From Apostichopus japonicus (taxonomy: Eukaryota > Echinodermata > Holothuroidea > Aspidochirotida > Stichopodidae), in the NCBI RefSeq assembly GCF_037975245.1, contig NC_092564.1, positions 4,555,484 through 4,619,483 of the forward strand: DNA of 64,000 nucleotides, in the 5' to 3' direction. Below the pieces are notes generated by a model. The model did not search any database. It was not told the origin of the DNA and was given only the letters and a program-made list of their open reading frames with translations. A program made the position numbers and the translations under genes. Each line of letters starts with the position of its first letter. Within the stretch, counting starts at the first letter, position 1. Shown here in pieces: positions 1-9,150 of the stretch.

Positions 1-109
1 GCCTCGTCTACAACTTCATTTCACATTATTGTTCATTTGCGGTAACAATTTAGCATGCAACGGTAACGATTCCTCCTGATTCATACCTGCTAATTTCTGA
101 TAATATTAC

Positions 110-943
110 CTGAAAATACTCTGTAAAACTTGAAATGTATCGCAAGGCTTTCCCAGTATGTAACAAATGTGATATATAAGGACAAACATAGCCGGATTTT
201 TGCAACGTTCATTTATAATTACATTTCTATTATCGATTCGGTGCTTCCTTGTTTTTCTACAATATATTCATTAACGTATGCCAATCTTCCTGCGTCGTGG
301 GACCCCGTCAAACGATATGTTCTCGAGGACTTCGCGTTGTCAAAGTTACTGAAAATATTGTTCCGAGATGTTGTCGTAGCAACAACAAAACTTTCTGGTA
401 AAATTTGTTGTGACATTAGTTTGGAAATGTCACATAATCCCCCAGAATGCCTGTGGATATCACCACATTCATTTAATCCGTCCAGAATAAACATTAATGA
501 CGAAGAATTATTTAATATGTCTCTTATATCGCATTCAGTTAAAGTTGTGTCCCTATCTAAGACATATAACTTAATCGCTTCATAGAGAGAAATGTTTTTA
601 CTTGGAAATCCCATTCGAAGCAATATTACAATTTCAATGTCCTTTAATGGCGAGGATGGATTCTTCGTCGACCAATCACAGGCAGCTTGTAACGATAGTG
701 TGGTCTTCCCATAACCGGAATCACCTGTTAACATAGTTAGATTTTTCTCCCCAGTCGTTTTGAATATCTCGTGATACGAACTGACCCGTTCCCAATTCTC
801 ACCGTAGTCGTTCAGTTTTTCAATTCCATTTTCTACGAAAACGTTTTGTACCACGTGATTTTTGACGTAGGCTATCGAATGGTGATCCTCATAAAGTGTT
901 TGATATGAAGTTTTCAATTCTTGTAAGAATGTTTTCTTTAGCA
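110..943 (-). CDS. exon 7: NACHT NTPase domain, frame-interrupted
   Basis: The acceptor CTTTCAACAG precedes an open frame of about 241 codons. Visible NACHT features: an N-terminal helix-rich lead (FLQELKTSYQTLYE), Walker A GDSGYGKTT, Walker B FILDGLNE with Asp and the downstream Glu, and a sensor-1-like stretch VVATTTSRNN. Function by family: ATP-dependent oligomerisation in innate immune signalling. The frame stops at 219-221, but the downstream DNA stays NACHT-like in another frame (NERCKNPAMFVLIYHICY) to a GTAATA donor at position 110. One indel somewhere in about 200-260 would account for this: a degraded copy or a sequencing error. The opposite-strand ORF at 130-585 is a shadow. Confidence 0.8.
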
Positions 944-1791
944 CTGTTGAAAGAAGGAAGTATATTCAGATAAGTTTGTGATAAATTCGTGTTTGTGTTC
1001 AGGATATGTTAACATGAAAAACATGTTGAGCGTGTATAACATATTAATATCAAGCACACAGCCAGGCTGGGTCAGGTCAGGAAGGAGGTGATATGTAGAC
1101 TATTGCGTCCCACATCACTCGTGTCCCCACCATGTGTACAAAAAAACGTCACAAGTTGTAGGACTTGTTAATATAGTAGTGCCCCTCCTTAAGTTGATGT
1201 TGTCCAGCACCCCCAACCCAGAATTTATAGATACAGGCCTAGATGTTGTATACACGTCAGTCTTGGTAAGGTTTAGTCTGCTAATGATACATACTTACTT
1301 TACGGTATAATACTACAGTAATATGCTCCATATCTGAATTTGCTTTGAAAGATATATTCATACCTTCAAATTTAAAATGACATTTTTTTAACCAGCAAGC
1401 AATATAACGTATAACCAAACAGTATTGACTTACATATTTAACATTTCCTTGAGAAACTCGCAAAGTTGCAATCATGTTGATTTTCGTTTTTGTAAAACCT
1501 AGGCCTATTTGTATATTTTTCCATGCATTATTTTATTGAGACATATCTTAGGATATCCTCTTGTTTTAAATTTTGATTGACTTTAAAGTTTGAATCATTG
1601 TACAGGTACCAAGTTTTAACAATAGGATGACATACAACAATGTATATACTTACTTGTTTCGTTCGTTGCAAGTAGTTCAAGCTCCTGTGTAAGAACGTTT
1701 GCAGAAAAGAAACAAAGTTAGAGAATTGAAAAATGAAATCAATAAATGGCTATAGAACAAATAATAACTAAAGAAAATGTCTGTGGTGGGA

Positions 1792-1836
<45 letters not shown>

Positions 1837-4800
1837 GTATATGTATAATAATATATTAGTTGCTTCAATGGATACCCTAACTGTAATATATTTTCCTCCA
1901 TCTCATTTTGAAGTAACAAAATGCACGATAAATACAAAGGTGTATGGCAAGCCATGTGGGACAAAGACCGCATAGTATATCCTCGTATTAATACGAATAG
2001 ATACGCGTATTACTTCGAACATATACGCGTATTAAACCAGACAATAACTGGTATGTCTTATAGCTGTCACCCACATTGTACCCTCGCCAGTGCAATAAGT
2101 AAGCCTTTGCAACATTAGCTTCTATTGACAGATACACCCAGACAACAACATAAGTTAACTTTGTACGTGTATATATTTTCGAATTAATCCTCACATGTAT
2201 TCGAATTTATCCTCGTATGTATTCGAATTAATACGCGTATACATTGAAATTAATACGCGGATATATTATGCGGTGTTTGTCCCACGTGGCTTGCCATAAT
2301 GGTGTGCGGTTTCTAATGGTCTCCCCATCAGGAACTAGAGTCATAACTTTAAAAAGACTCATCTTTTTATCATGTACTTTAAGGACTGATCTTGTTTACA
2401 TTTGTCTTAACCTCGTTTACATTAGTTTCATCAATTTATGGATTGATTTATTGATTTTATCGATTCATTTTTGTGTCTGTTTATTTATTTTCTGAATTTG
2501 CTATGACCACTTTATTCCTTTTATAACACTTTAGTCCTTTTATAACTCTGTATTTTTACTTGTTAATACTTGTAATTTTATATATTTTTTTAATTATTAT
2601 TTATAATAACTTAGACGTATAAAGCGTGGATAAGATATGGCTGTTTTCTCACCTCTTCCGTAGCAATCCTTCTAATTCGCGCTTTCTTCTTCCTTCTACG
2701 AACTGTAATGAAATACCAAAAGTAAGTACCTACTTAAGGGTAAACGAATAGACAGATCAGATCTAATACATCATATATTATGATGATGTGTGAATCATGG
2801 AGCTTGGTTAACCACTTCAATTAGAGGGCGTTAGCATTGGCCAGACGTTTTCATATTTAGTGCAAATAAAAACAAATAAAAAACTTTATAAAATGTCATT
2901 TTCTCTTAATCTGTACATCATATATGAGTATATATGGTTTGATGAAGTGTTGTATTTTTCGGGTTATCCATGAATGTTATAAAAATAAAATCTTTGAATT
3001 ATGCAAACATTTTTTCCCAATGACAGGTACATGCTTTTGGCGTGACGATCATGGAATGGGATCTTTATGAAACTAACAACAGTAATGTGCATCAGAGTTC
3101 GATATCAACTTATGTTGTGCACGCAATCGAGAGGGATAACACTTAGCTGGCTTGTTCCAATAATCCCCTCCCTTCTTCCTCGCTCCATCTGTTCGGACCT
3201 TCATGTTCTTTCTGAATGCAAGCAGATCATGAAATTTGAGGAACATTTTAAAGGCCCCTCCCATCACCCCCACCTGCACACTTTTCGCAATTAGACTGTA
3301 TATACTAGGCTTACTCGGTTGTGCTGCAGTCAGTGGCGGCGGAACCGGGGGGGGGGGGGGGCTTGGGGGGGCTCAGCCCCCCCAATGAAAAAGTTGAGGG
3401 GGCAAATGCATGATAAGCCCCCCCAATATTTACCAAGGCTCCGAAACGTGCATCTGTCCATTTTTCAATGCATACTTGTCGATCTGTCCGATGCACACGT
3501 ATACTATATAGGTGTAATAATTTTAGTAATTGCTGGGGGACCCTCGGCCCGTCCCCTGGCTATAGACCACATTGTCACCCCAACCGCGTCTTCACGCCCC
3601 GTGAAAAGTGGAAGCAGTGAGTGTGAGTACCAGTAAGCGTAACACAACTTCGTCTTAGGCCAATGACTTGCCTCATTTCAGCCAGTTCTCCAACATCCCC
3701 TTACTTAGTGGCGGAGCGTCCATATATACAGTCAGGGGGGATGCCCCCCCCCCCCTGACAGACTCAAATGGACTGCTGGCGCCCTTTTCAGCTTTTCACT
3801 ATACTTTTTACTTATTCGCTATTATTGACTAATTTATTGCGCTCTCATATACCTATTGACATTTGTCATATTCTGTTGGTGTAATTTTCCGACAAAATGG
3901 CGACGACACCTATTTATTCTCCGTTTATCTGCAAATTAGCAATGCCCGGAAAGGGTCATTTCCTGCAATCTAGGGAGTATCTTTACTCAAAATTTTTCTG
4001 TACGCTCCGCGCCAACCTGTGGTGGCGCTCCGCTTAGATAGTGTCGAAAGCGCCCCTACAGACCATTCTTGCCCCCCCCCCCGACCAATACCCCTAGCTC
4101 CGCCACTGCGCTTACTACACTCAAAAACGTCTTTGCGAGTACACTACGAGTATAATAGCTACTCTCTTAAAACAACATCGAATATACAAATTACAATGTT
4201 TTTACAGACTTTTACGTGCAATCTGAGATTGCAGACTTGAGACCCATATTTTAGGGCTAGGTATTCGCAGCATAAAACACACGGGAAGTGCCGTTTCCGG
4301 CCATCTGGGGATTTGAAATAACCCAAAATTTTCTTGTACGCTCCGCGCCAACCGATGGTGGCGCTCCGCTTAGATAGTCTCCACACATTAGCCCCCCCAA
4401 TAATTTTTCCGTTCCGCCGCGCCTGGCTGCAGTTATACATGGGTGAGGTGGATTACTTGTTTATACAATCGCCGATATTACTCACTACTATAGATAGCGT
4501 TACTAACAATATATATATATAGTTAAATTAATTATGAAGTCATGAATATTCATAGGCAACAGCGGACGTACCCAATTTAGTACACACTGAGATGTAAACG
4601 AAGATCAAAAAGAGAACACCCAAACTTATCAGTAGAATGGACAAGAGTTTTGAAACTATCGGATTGCCTGCAGAGGATAAAAGGAAAACAATTCAGTGTT
4701 TGGGTAAAACGATTACTTCTGAAAGAAAATCATATTGTTGTGAAGGAATCATCGATGATAATGAACTAAGAACGATTCTCAGGTTCGAACATGCAAATGA

Positions 4801-7715
4801 CAGTTAGATACTTTCAAGCAAATTCGACAAAAACAACTTTGAAGGCGATCACGACGTAACTTTCTTTACAACTCACTGGAAACAGCAGCCTAGAGAGATC
4901 TATAGAGTTGCACAGATATTCTGCAAGAGTATTGCAAGCCTACGCTTTTGGTAGATCCATGACTACTTTTTATTATTCTTGAATGATTTTTTTCTAAAAA
5001 TCAGGCAGCCACGTTGACCCAAATTAGTCCTCGTTAGGTAAGAACCGTCGCTACTTGCTTACATATTTCAATATCTTCACTAACTTCTTCACAAGATTCG
5101 AAGGCTTATCGGTAAGTCCTGATAAGAACAATTATGAGTCAAAATTCTTCTAATGAAAAGTTGATGATTTCCTATTTAGCCAAACTATATTAGTTATTCC
5201 TGTAAAAGGCGTTACTGTGTTTAAGCTTTTTAGTCGTACGTCCTGTTTCATTGACCAATTTTCTAATAACTTCAGAATGAGGAGGGGAGAAACCAATGGA
5301 TACTGAGTTTAGTTACCATCAAGCAAATGCCCCGTTTTCACTTCAGTGTATCATATCGGCTACAATCCCTTCAAACAATGATTAAAGACTAAATAGCTTA
5401 ACTTAAACTTCGTAAACGTAGCGTATTGGATGCCTCAAAAGATGTCAATATTAAGTATTAATATTCCTAATCGATTTCAGGTATAATCGGCGAAATTTTT
5501 TGATTACTTATAATAAATTTGTCTACCTTTGCCTAAGTCTTGGGACGCCAAAGAAGGTGTTGATTGCGTGGTATTGGCAGAGCCAGATATAAGGCTCTCA
5601 TGTGTGCCAGGCATCGTTTTGCTAGTTTCAGCAGATCTCATATTTTCAGTGAAGGCATCTGCTAAATTGTCATTTGCTTTGTCTGTGGCACCTGCAGGAT
5701 CCTCTACAGGAGTAACCAAGTGTGTGGTCAATGCTACGTCAGATTCCGATGGGTGAAGTTTGTCAGCACTGGTCTGATCTGGAACGGTGACATCTTTAGT
5801 AGTTGAAGATGGTGGCTTTGTGGAACCTGCAAGATCGTCTACAAGAGTAACCAAGTTTGTCGTCAATGATACGTCAGATTCCGATGGGTGAAGTTTGTCA
5901 GCACTGGTCTGATCTGGAACGGTGACATCTTTAGTAGTTGAAGATGGTGGCTTTGTGGAACCTGCAAGATCGTCTACAGGAGTAACCAAGTTTGTCGTCA
6001 ATGATACGTCAGGTTCCGATGGATGAAGTTTGTCAGCACTGGTCTGATCTGGAACGGTGACATCTTTAGTAGTTGAAGATGGTGGCTTTGTGGAACCTGC
6101 AAGATCGTCTACAGGAGTAACCAAGTTTGTCGTCAATGATACGTCAGGTTCCGATGGGTGAAGTTTGTCAGCACTGGTCTGATCTGGAACGGTGACATCT
6201 TTAGTAGTTGAATATGATGGCTTTGTCACAATTTTATCGGTCGACGAAAGGTCTTCAAAATTTGTAAGCACCTCTTCGGTATAGTTTAGGAAAATGACGT
6301 TCGTTGCCAATGCAGTGTTAGTGATATCAGTTCCCTCAGGGATGACTTTGGGAGATACACTCGATTCCCTTATAGATTCTTCAACATCGGACGTTCGTTT
6401 CGTCACATGACCAACCGTTGATGTTGTCTGCACTGCATGTGTTGACTTCAATGACTCACTCAGTTTTACATCGTCTTGTGATGCTGTGAAATATGTGAAA
6501 AGAACTTCAAGTTAGTCGCGGACATCAATTCGAAGAGAATTGTGACGTCACTTATTCCACACAGATAATGTCCAAAGCATTATATCAAGAACAACATTAA
6601 TCAATGTATAGACGTGCAAGTGAACGTACGCCGAGCAGTGCATGGCACGGCTAACATTCGATATACATTCAAAAAGTCAGCCAATAATGTCACATGGATT
6701 AATGTATGAAGCAATGATCAGATAAGCAAAATTCCAGTCTATTTATATTATGGTTAGACTAAAAGTCAACAGCTACATTGATTTCTTTTCAAATTTTTGC
6801 GAACGTGAATATACTCACCGATAACAATAACATTTATATCAGCTTCCTCGGTTTGTCCTGATTCGAATAATACCACAATTCCAAATACATGCTCATCTTC
6901 CAACGAAACATTCCTGATGATCAAAGAACCGTTCTTGTGTATGTCAAATTTACCAGAAGAAACTCCCGGTTCAGTTTGTACGGAATCTTTGTATTTCAGA
7001 ATTAGTTGATCGTGGGTCGAATTACTGTACCAGGACAATTCTTGGAAACTGTTATGTACCATACAATATACCGTACAGTCTGATCCTAGAATTAAAATCT
7101 GTTCTGGAGCACACGTTAGTAGCGTTTCAGTCTCATTACCTACGATGTAAAAGGCAAGAGACTTAGAGTGAACAATACCGACCATTCCATTCCATAACAC
7201 AAATTCCAGTATTTGAACACATTTAAGCAAAATGGATTTAATGTTTTTTTTTCTACAAAAGAGCAAATTGCAATAAATACAAAACTGGAAAAGGGTACTT
7301 TTTATTACCAAAATGAAACACTACTAATTGATACAAAGTACACTTGTCTTTCAAGGGAATTTTTTTCACATATCTGGCGGGAATATGTTGACACGTGCCT
7401 ATGACGGCATATGGAGTAGTGCTATAGTACTGGTAGTGTAATTCCATGTTACAAAGTGTTATAGTTTCTCAAATGCTTAACTGAAACAAATTAAAAGTAC
7501 TTCTTAATTTCAAATGTACTAATATTTGGCTCTCTGACCTACATCAGAACTACTATTGAATGGGATTATACCACAAGATTATAGCATTATAAACAATATG
7601 CCAAAATCAACTCTAAAATCAATGTTTGCAAACGAAGACAATACTTACATCTTCCTATAAGAGTATTTGTTGATAATAAATTTACTAGCACAAGTAGGAT
7701 AGCCTTGATTTCCAT
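110..7715 (-). CDS. Ig / Thr-Ser stalk / TM / NACHT membrane receptor, 3'-partial, possibly pseudogene
   Basis: Gene model built from seven exons read on the minus strand: 7715-7649, 7139-6819, 6483-5527, 4667-4572, 2702-2653, 1684-1654 and 943-110. Each junction has AG/GT borders, and phases run 1, 1, 1, 1, 0, 1, so the frame is continuous from the signal peptide into NACHT. About 507 residues precede the NACHT exon. Order: signal peptide (1-22), Ig-like domain (about 23-129), Thr/Ser-rich stalk (130-448), TM helix (about 456-477), basic stop-transfer segment (481-497), acidic linker, NACHT with Walker A near 581-588. NACHT domains are the NTPase/oligomerisation module of NLR sensors, normally cytosolic; here it would sit inside the plasma membrane behind an ectodomain. 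Any C-terminal repeats lie beyond position 1. The NACHT exon contains a frame change, so the copy may be non-functional. I infer that the exons form one gene from phase and order; no transcript is available. The alternative is two neighbouring genes. Confidence 0.68.
1654..1684 (-). CDS. exon 6: short acidic linker to NACHT
   Basis: A 31-nt exon between acceptor CTTACACAG and a strong GTAAGTAT donor, phase 0 in and phase 1 out. It encodes ELELLATNET plus the first base of a Met codon completed by the NACHT exon (a + tg). The joined reading ELELLATNETMLKKTF is continuous, which is why other apparent splice signals between 1290 and 1480 were not used. Confidence 0.6.
1794..1834. repeat. (TA)n microsatellite
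   Basis: About 20 uninterrupted TA dinucleotides in the intron between receptor exons 5 and 6. Confidence 0.97.
1943..2298. mobile_element. MITE with about 40-bp inverted termini and TA target duplication
   Basis: The left end TATGGCAAGCCATGTGGGAC and the reverse complement of the right end TATGGCAAGCCACGTGGGAC match, and similarity continues through ACAAA-ACCGCATA-TATATCC and a TACGCGTATTA motif. The element is about 355 bp and non-coding, with internal ATTCGAATTAATNCG-type subrepeats. A TA dinucleotide lies at each outer edge, as expected for Tc1/mariner-like insertion. It sits in the receptor intron 1685-2652. Confidence 0.8.
2653..2702 (-). CDS. exon 5: juxtamembrane Arg/Lys-rich segment
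   Basis: A 50-nt exon with acceptor TTTCATTACAG and donor GTGAGA, entering in phase 1 and leaving in phase 0. It encodes RRRKKKARIRRIATEE after a split Val codon. Ten of the first eleven residues other than alanine and isoleucine positions are basic, as expected just inside the membrane. It is too short to be found by ORF length; it was located by splice sites and by matching phase to the TM and linker exons. Confidence 0.65.
3331..4425. mobile_element. hAT-type non-autonomous element (outer) with 8-bp target duplication
   Basis: The left terminus CAGTGGCGGCGGAAC and the reverse complement of the right terminus CAGGCGCGGCGGAAC form inverted repeats. Identical 8-bp flanks GCTGCAGT lie at 3323-3330 and 4426-4433, diagnostic of hAT-family insertion. 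It carries G/C homopolymer runs (3349-3440) and no transposase ORF. It is split by a second element at 3706-4108; without that it would be about 684 bp. It lies in the intron between the TM and basic exons of the receptor gene. Confidence 0.85.
3706..4108. mobile_element. hAT-type MITE, copy 1 (nested)
   Basis: About 403 bp with termini (t)AGTGGCGGAGCGTCC and GCTCCGCCACTG. The flanks CCCTTACT (3698-3705) and CGCTTACT (4109-4116) match at 7 of 8 bases. Interior motifs CTCCGCGCCAACC and GGTGGCGCTCCGCTTAGATA are shared with the copy at 45471-45866 and with the outer element. Non-coding. Confidence 0.88.
4572..4667 (-). CDS. exon 4: single transmembrane helix
   Basis: A 96-nt exon with a strong acceptor (CTTTTATCCTCTGCAG) and a GTACGT donor, phase 1 on both sides. 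It encodes about 32 residues with an uninterrupted hydrophobic run of roughly 22 residues (LLSILLISLGVLFLIFVYIS) ending in VCTKL. Joined to the next exon it is immediately followed by V then RRRKKK, the stop-transfer pattern expected for a type I membrane protein. An open frame on the opposite strand (4637-4807) is its antisense shadow. Confidence 0.72.
4668..5526. other. receptor intron between stalk and TM exons
   Basis: No repeat recognised. A possible additional minus-strand exon (about 5065-5120, acceptor TTCTTATCAG, donor GTAAGC) would leave phase 0 and does not fit the flanking phase-1 exons, so it is not called. Confidence 0.45.
5527..6483 (-). CDS. exon 3: Thr/Ser-rich stalk with four 45-residue repeats
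   Basis: A 957-nt exon with acceptor TTTCACAG and phase 1 at both ends. It encodes about 318 residues rich in Thr, Ser, Pro, Asp and Val without cysteines or hydrophobic stretches, consistent with an extended, probably O-glycosylated stalk. Four consecutive copies of a 45-residue unit beginning TKPPSSTTKDVTVPDQTSAD occupy 5687-6226, nearly identical at DNA level. Possible N-glycosylation sites include NYT and NTT. The assigned donor is the weak GTAGAC at 5526-5521. Without splicing, the frame would stop 8 codons later at 5504, giving a secreted Ig-stalk form; the TM exon in matching phase argues for splicing. Confidence 0.7.
5687..6226 (-). repeat. coding minisatellite, 4 x 135 bp in the stalk exon
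   Basis: Four head-to-tail 135-bp units, seen for example by the recurrence of GGGTGAAGTTTGTCAGCAC at about 5751, 5886, 6021 and 6156. Units differ by only a few bases (Pro/Ser at SEPDV/SESDV, a Thr-Pro/Thr-Leu change), so the array expanded recently. The unit length is a multiple of three, so copy-number change keeps the frame. Confidence 0.92.
6819..7139 (-). CDS. exon 2: divergent Ig-like (V-type) domain
   Basis: A 321-nt exon, phase 1 on both sides as usual for shuffled extracellular modules, with a TAG acceptor and a GTGAGT donor. It encodes an Ig-like strand pattern: a B-strand cysteine (SDCTVYC), the C-strand core tryptophan (ELSWYS) and the E-F region GSLIIRNVSLEDEHVFGIVV. The F-strand position that normally reads Y-x-C is F-G-I here, so the canonical disulfide partner is missing. 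Potential N-glycosylation sites are NET, NST, NGS and NVS. As the only folded ectodomain seen, it is the likely ligand- or partner-binding part; the ligand is unknown. Confidence 0.75.
7649..7715 (-). CDS. exon 1: signal peptide of the Ig-NACHT receptor
   Basis: Starts at the ATG whose first base is 7715 and reads MEIKAILLVLVNLLSTNTLIG, a charged start followed by a hydrophobic core of about 10 residues and a polar region, which is a typical secretory signal. A strong GTAAGTAT donor follows and leaves phase 1 (22 codons plus one base). A longer open frame continues upstream to 7883, but this internal ATG directly precedes the hydrophobic core, so I chose it. Cleavage is expected near the exon end. 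Confidence 0.7.
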
Positions 7716-7773
7716 TATATTGTGAAACAATTTTAAACACACTGTCTTTGTCTGTTGGTAAAGATATAGAAGA

Positions 7774-7790
7774 GATATATCTATATAATG
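7774..7790 (-). promoter_or_regulatory. possible TATA-like element of the receptor gene
   Basis: Minus strand reads CATTATATAGATATATC about 60-75 bases upstream of the chosen ATG. The spacing would suit a TATA box with a short 5' UTR, but the surrounding DNA is AT-rich, so chance is likely. Confidence 0.2.
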
Positions 7791-8113
7791 ACGAGCGCTG
7801 AAAAGTACACATATGAAAAGCCTGGGACTATAGACAGATAATGACTCCAAAGATTGCTTAATATGCTTAACAATAAACCGCAATACTTTTAAAGAACACT
7901 CTGTACATATAAACCCATATAATATTATGAATCACACACTCGGACGCACGCACGCACACACATCTGTTATGTATAGTTTAGCTCCTTGGTAAACAAAAAG
8001 TAACAATATAGTGCAAAGAGTTATTGATAATTAACTTATGTTAGGTCAAAATACAAAATGGTGATAGTTATGAAAACGTTATCAACAGAATGCAGTTACC
8101 ATGGAGCTCTTAT

Positions 8114-9150
8114 CACATTTACAAAGGTTAACAACCGATATGATTAGACAGCGCACTGGTTATTATAACATGCAGTTGAGCAAGTAACATTCTTTCTTAC
8201 ACCATATATACACACATTTACAAGGGTGACAGCAGATATGGTTAGACAGCGCCCTGGTTATAACATGCAGTTGAACAAAAGTAAAACCTTTTTTTATCGG
8301 CAAACCAAGTTTCATTACGGAGCTAATTCATTTCGAAAAAAAAAGGAAAAACTACTTTCGATCTGTGACGTTTTTCGGTGATATTTAGTAACAAATTGTG
8401 ACACGGTTAGACAGGCGCGTAGCGGGGAATTTTCCAAGGGAGGGGCAAAATTGTAGGCAAACTATATCCAAGCGTAGCGCCACTATGGGTTGGCGCGAAG
8501 CGTAAAGAAAATTTTGGCCGAAAATGCCCCCCAGATCGCTGGAAATGGCACTTCCCATGCCTTGTAAGTTGCATCTAAGCATTTTCTATATTGAAATTAT
8601 GCTCGAGGGGGGGGGGGGGGGCGGTCGCCATAGGAGGCGGGAGGCTGCAGCCTAAAAGTGTTTGTGAAAATTCGGGGAATATGCTGAGAATTTTTCGGGA
8701 ACCTACTGAAAGAAGAATAATTTTGCAATGTGTTTTTCAATGGTTTAACTTATATTATTATTATCATTATTATTGTAACGACTTCCCCGATAATTCGAAC
8801 CAATAGGGATGGGTAATAACACGGAAAGTGATTGTATGTTATTGGCATATGATGTAATAACCGATATGATATGCACATTAACATGTTGAAAAATGTTGGT
8901 TATATTTTTCGGGCAAGTCGTTACAGCCCCCCAAATCAAATTAGGCTCCTACGCCTGAGGCGCTGCTGCCGCCAAATATGATTTGGATAAATAATCTCAC
9001 GCATTATTTTCTATTTATAGCCAAAAAAAAGCTATGCCACCAAATATTGGGGGGGATATTAGATACTATATCCCCCACCTAAAATATTGGGGGGATATGG
9101 TTAGAGAGCTCCCTGGTTGTGACATGCAGTTGAGCAAGTAACATTCGTTT
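8114..9150. repeat. three dispersed copies of a 60-80 bp unit
   Basis: A unit of the form GATATGGTTAGACAGCGCCC then CTGGTT, ACATGCAGTTGAGCAAGTAA and CATT occurs at about 8114-8192, 8213-8280 and 9095-9150. The first two are in tandem and also share CACATTTACAA at their left end; the third lies 0.8 kb away after a GGGGGGATAT-rich stretch. Probably fragments of one repeat family. Confidence 0.7.
8412..8960. mobile_element. hAT-like repeat fragment(s)
   Basis: Contains CAGGCGCGTAGCGGGG at the left and GGCTCCTACGCCTG at the right as imperfect inverted ends, plus GCGTAGCGCCACTATGGGTT, the reverse complement of the interior motif of the 3331-4425 and 3706-4108 elements. A 16-base G run lies inside. 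No matching target duplication was found, so the boundaries are approximate. Confidence 0.45.

Larger units (their letters stand above)
2703..4571. other. receptor intron between TM and basic exons
   Basis: Contains the nested hAT elements. The rest (2703-3322 and 4434-4571) shows no ORF, RNA gene or further repeat that I can support. Confidence 0.6.

Noticed and set aside
130-585. Plus-strand 151-codon ORF
   Set aside because: Antisense of the NACHT exon; no domain of its own, while the opposite strand carries Walker A and B motifs.
1281-1475. Minus-strand open stretch with two GTAAGT-like donors
   Set aside because: Phases do not fit between the linker exon and NACHT, while a direct join (a + tg) makes a perfect Met codon.
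4637-4954. Plus-strand ORF with one in-frame TAG, at first taken for a pseudogene
   Set aside because: It overlaps the minus-strand TM exon, which has strong splice sites and correct phase; the plus frame is a shadow.
5065-5120. Possible extra minus-strand exon between stalk and TM
   Set aside because: Good-looking splice sites, but it leaves phase 0 where phase 1 is required.
8412-8960. Complete hAT element with CAGGCGCGTAGC ends
   Set aside because: The ends match only partly and no 8-bp duplication is present, so it is kept as a fragment only.
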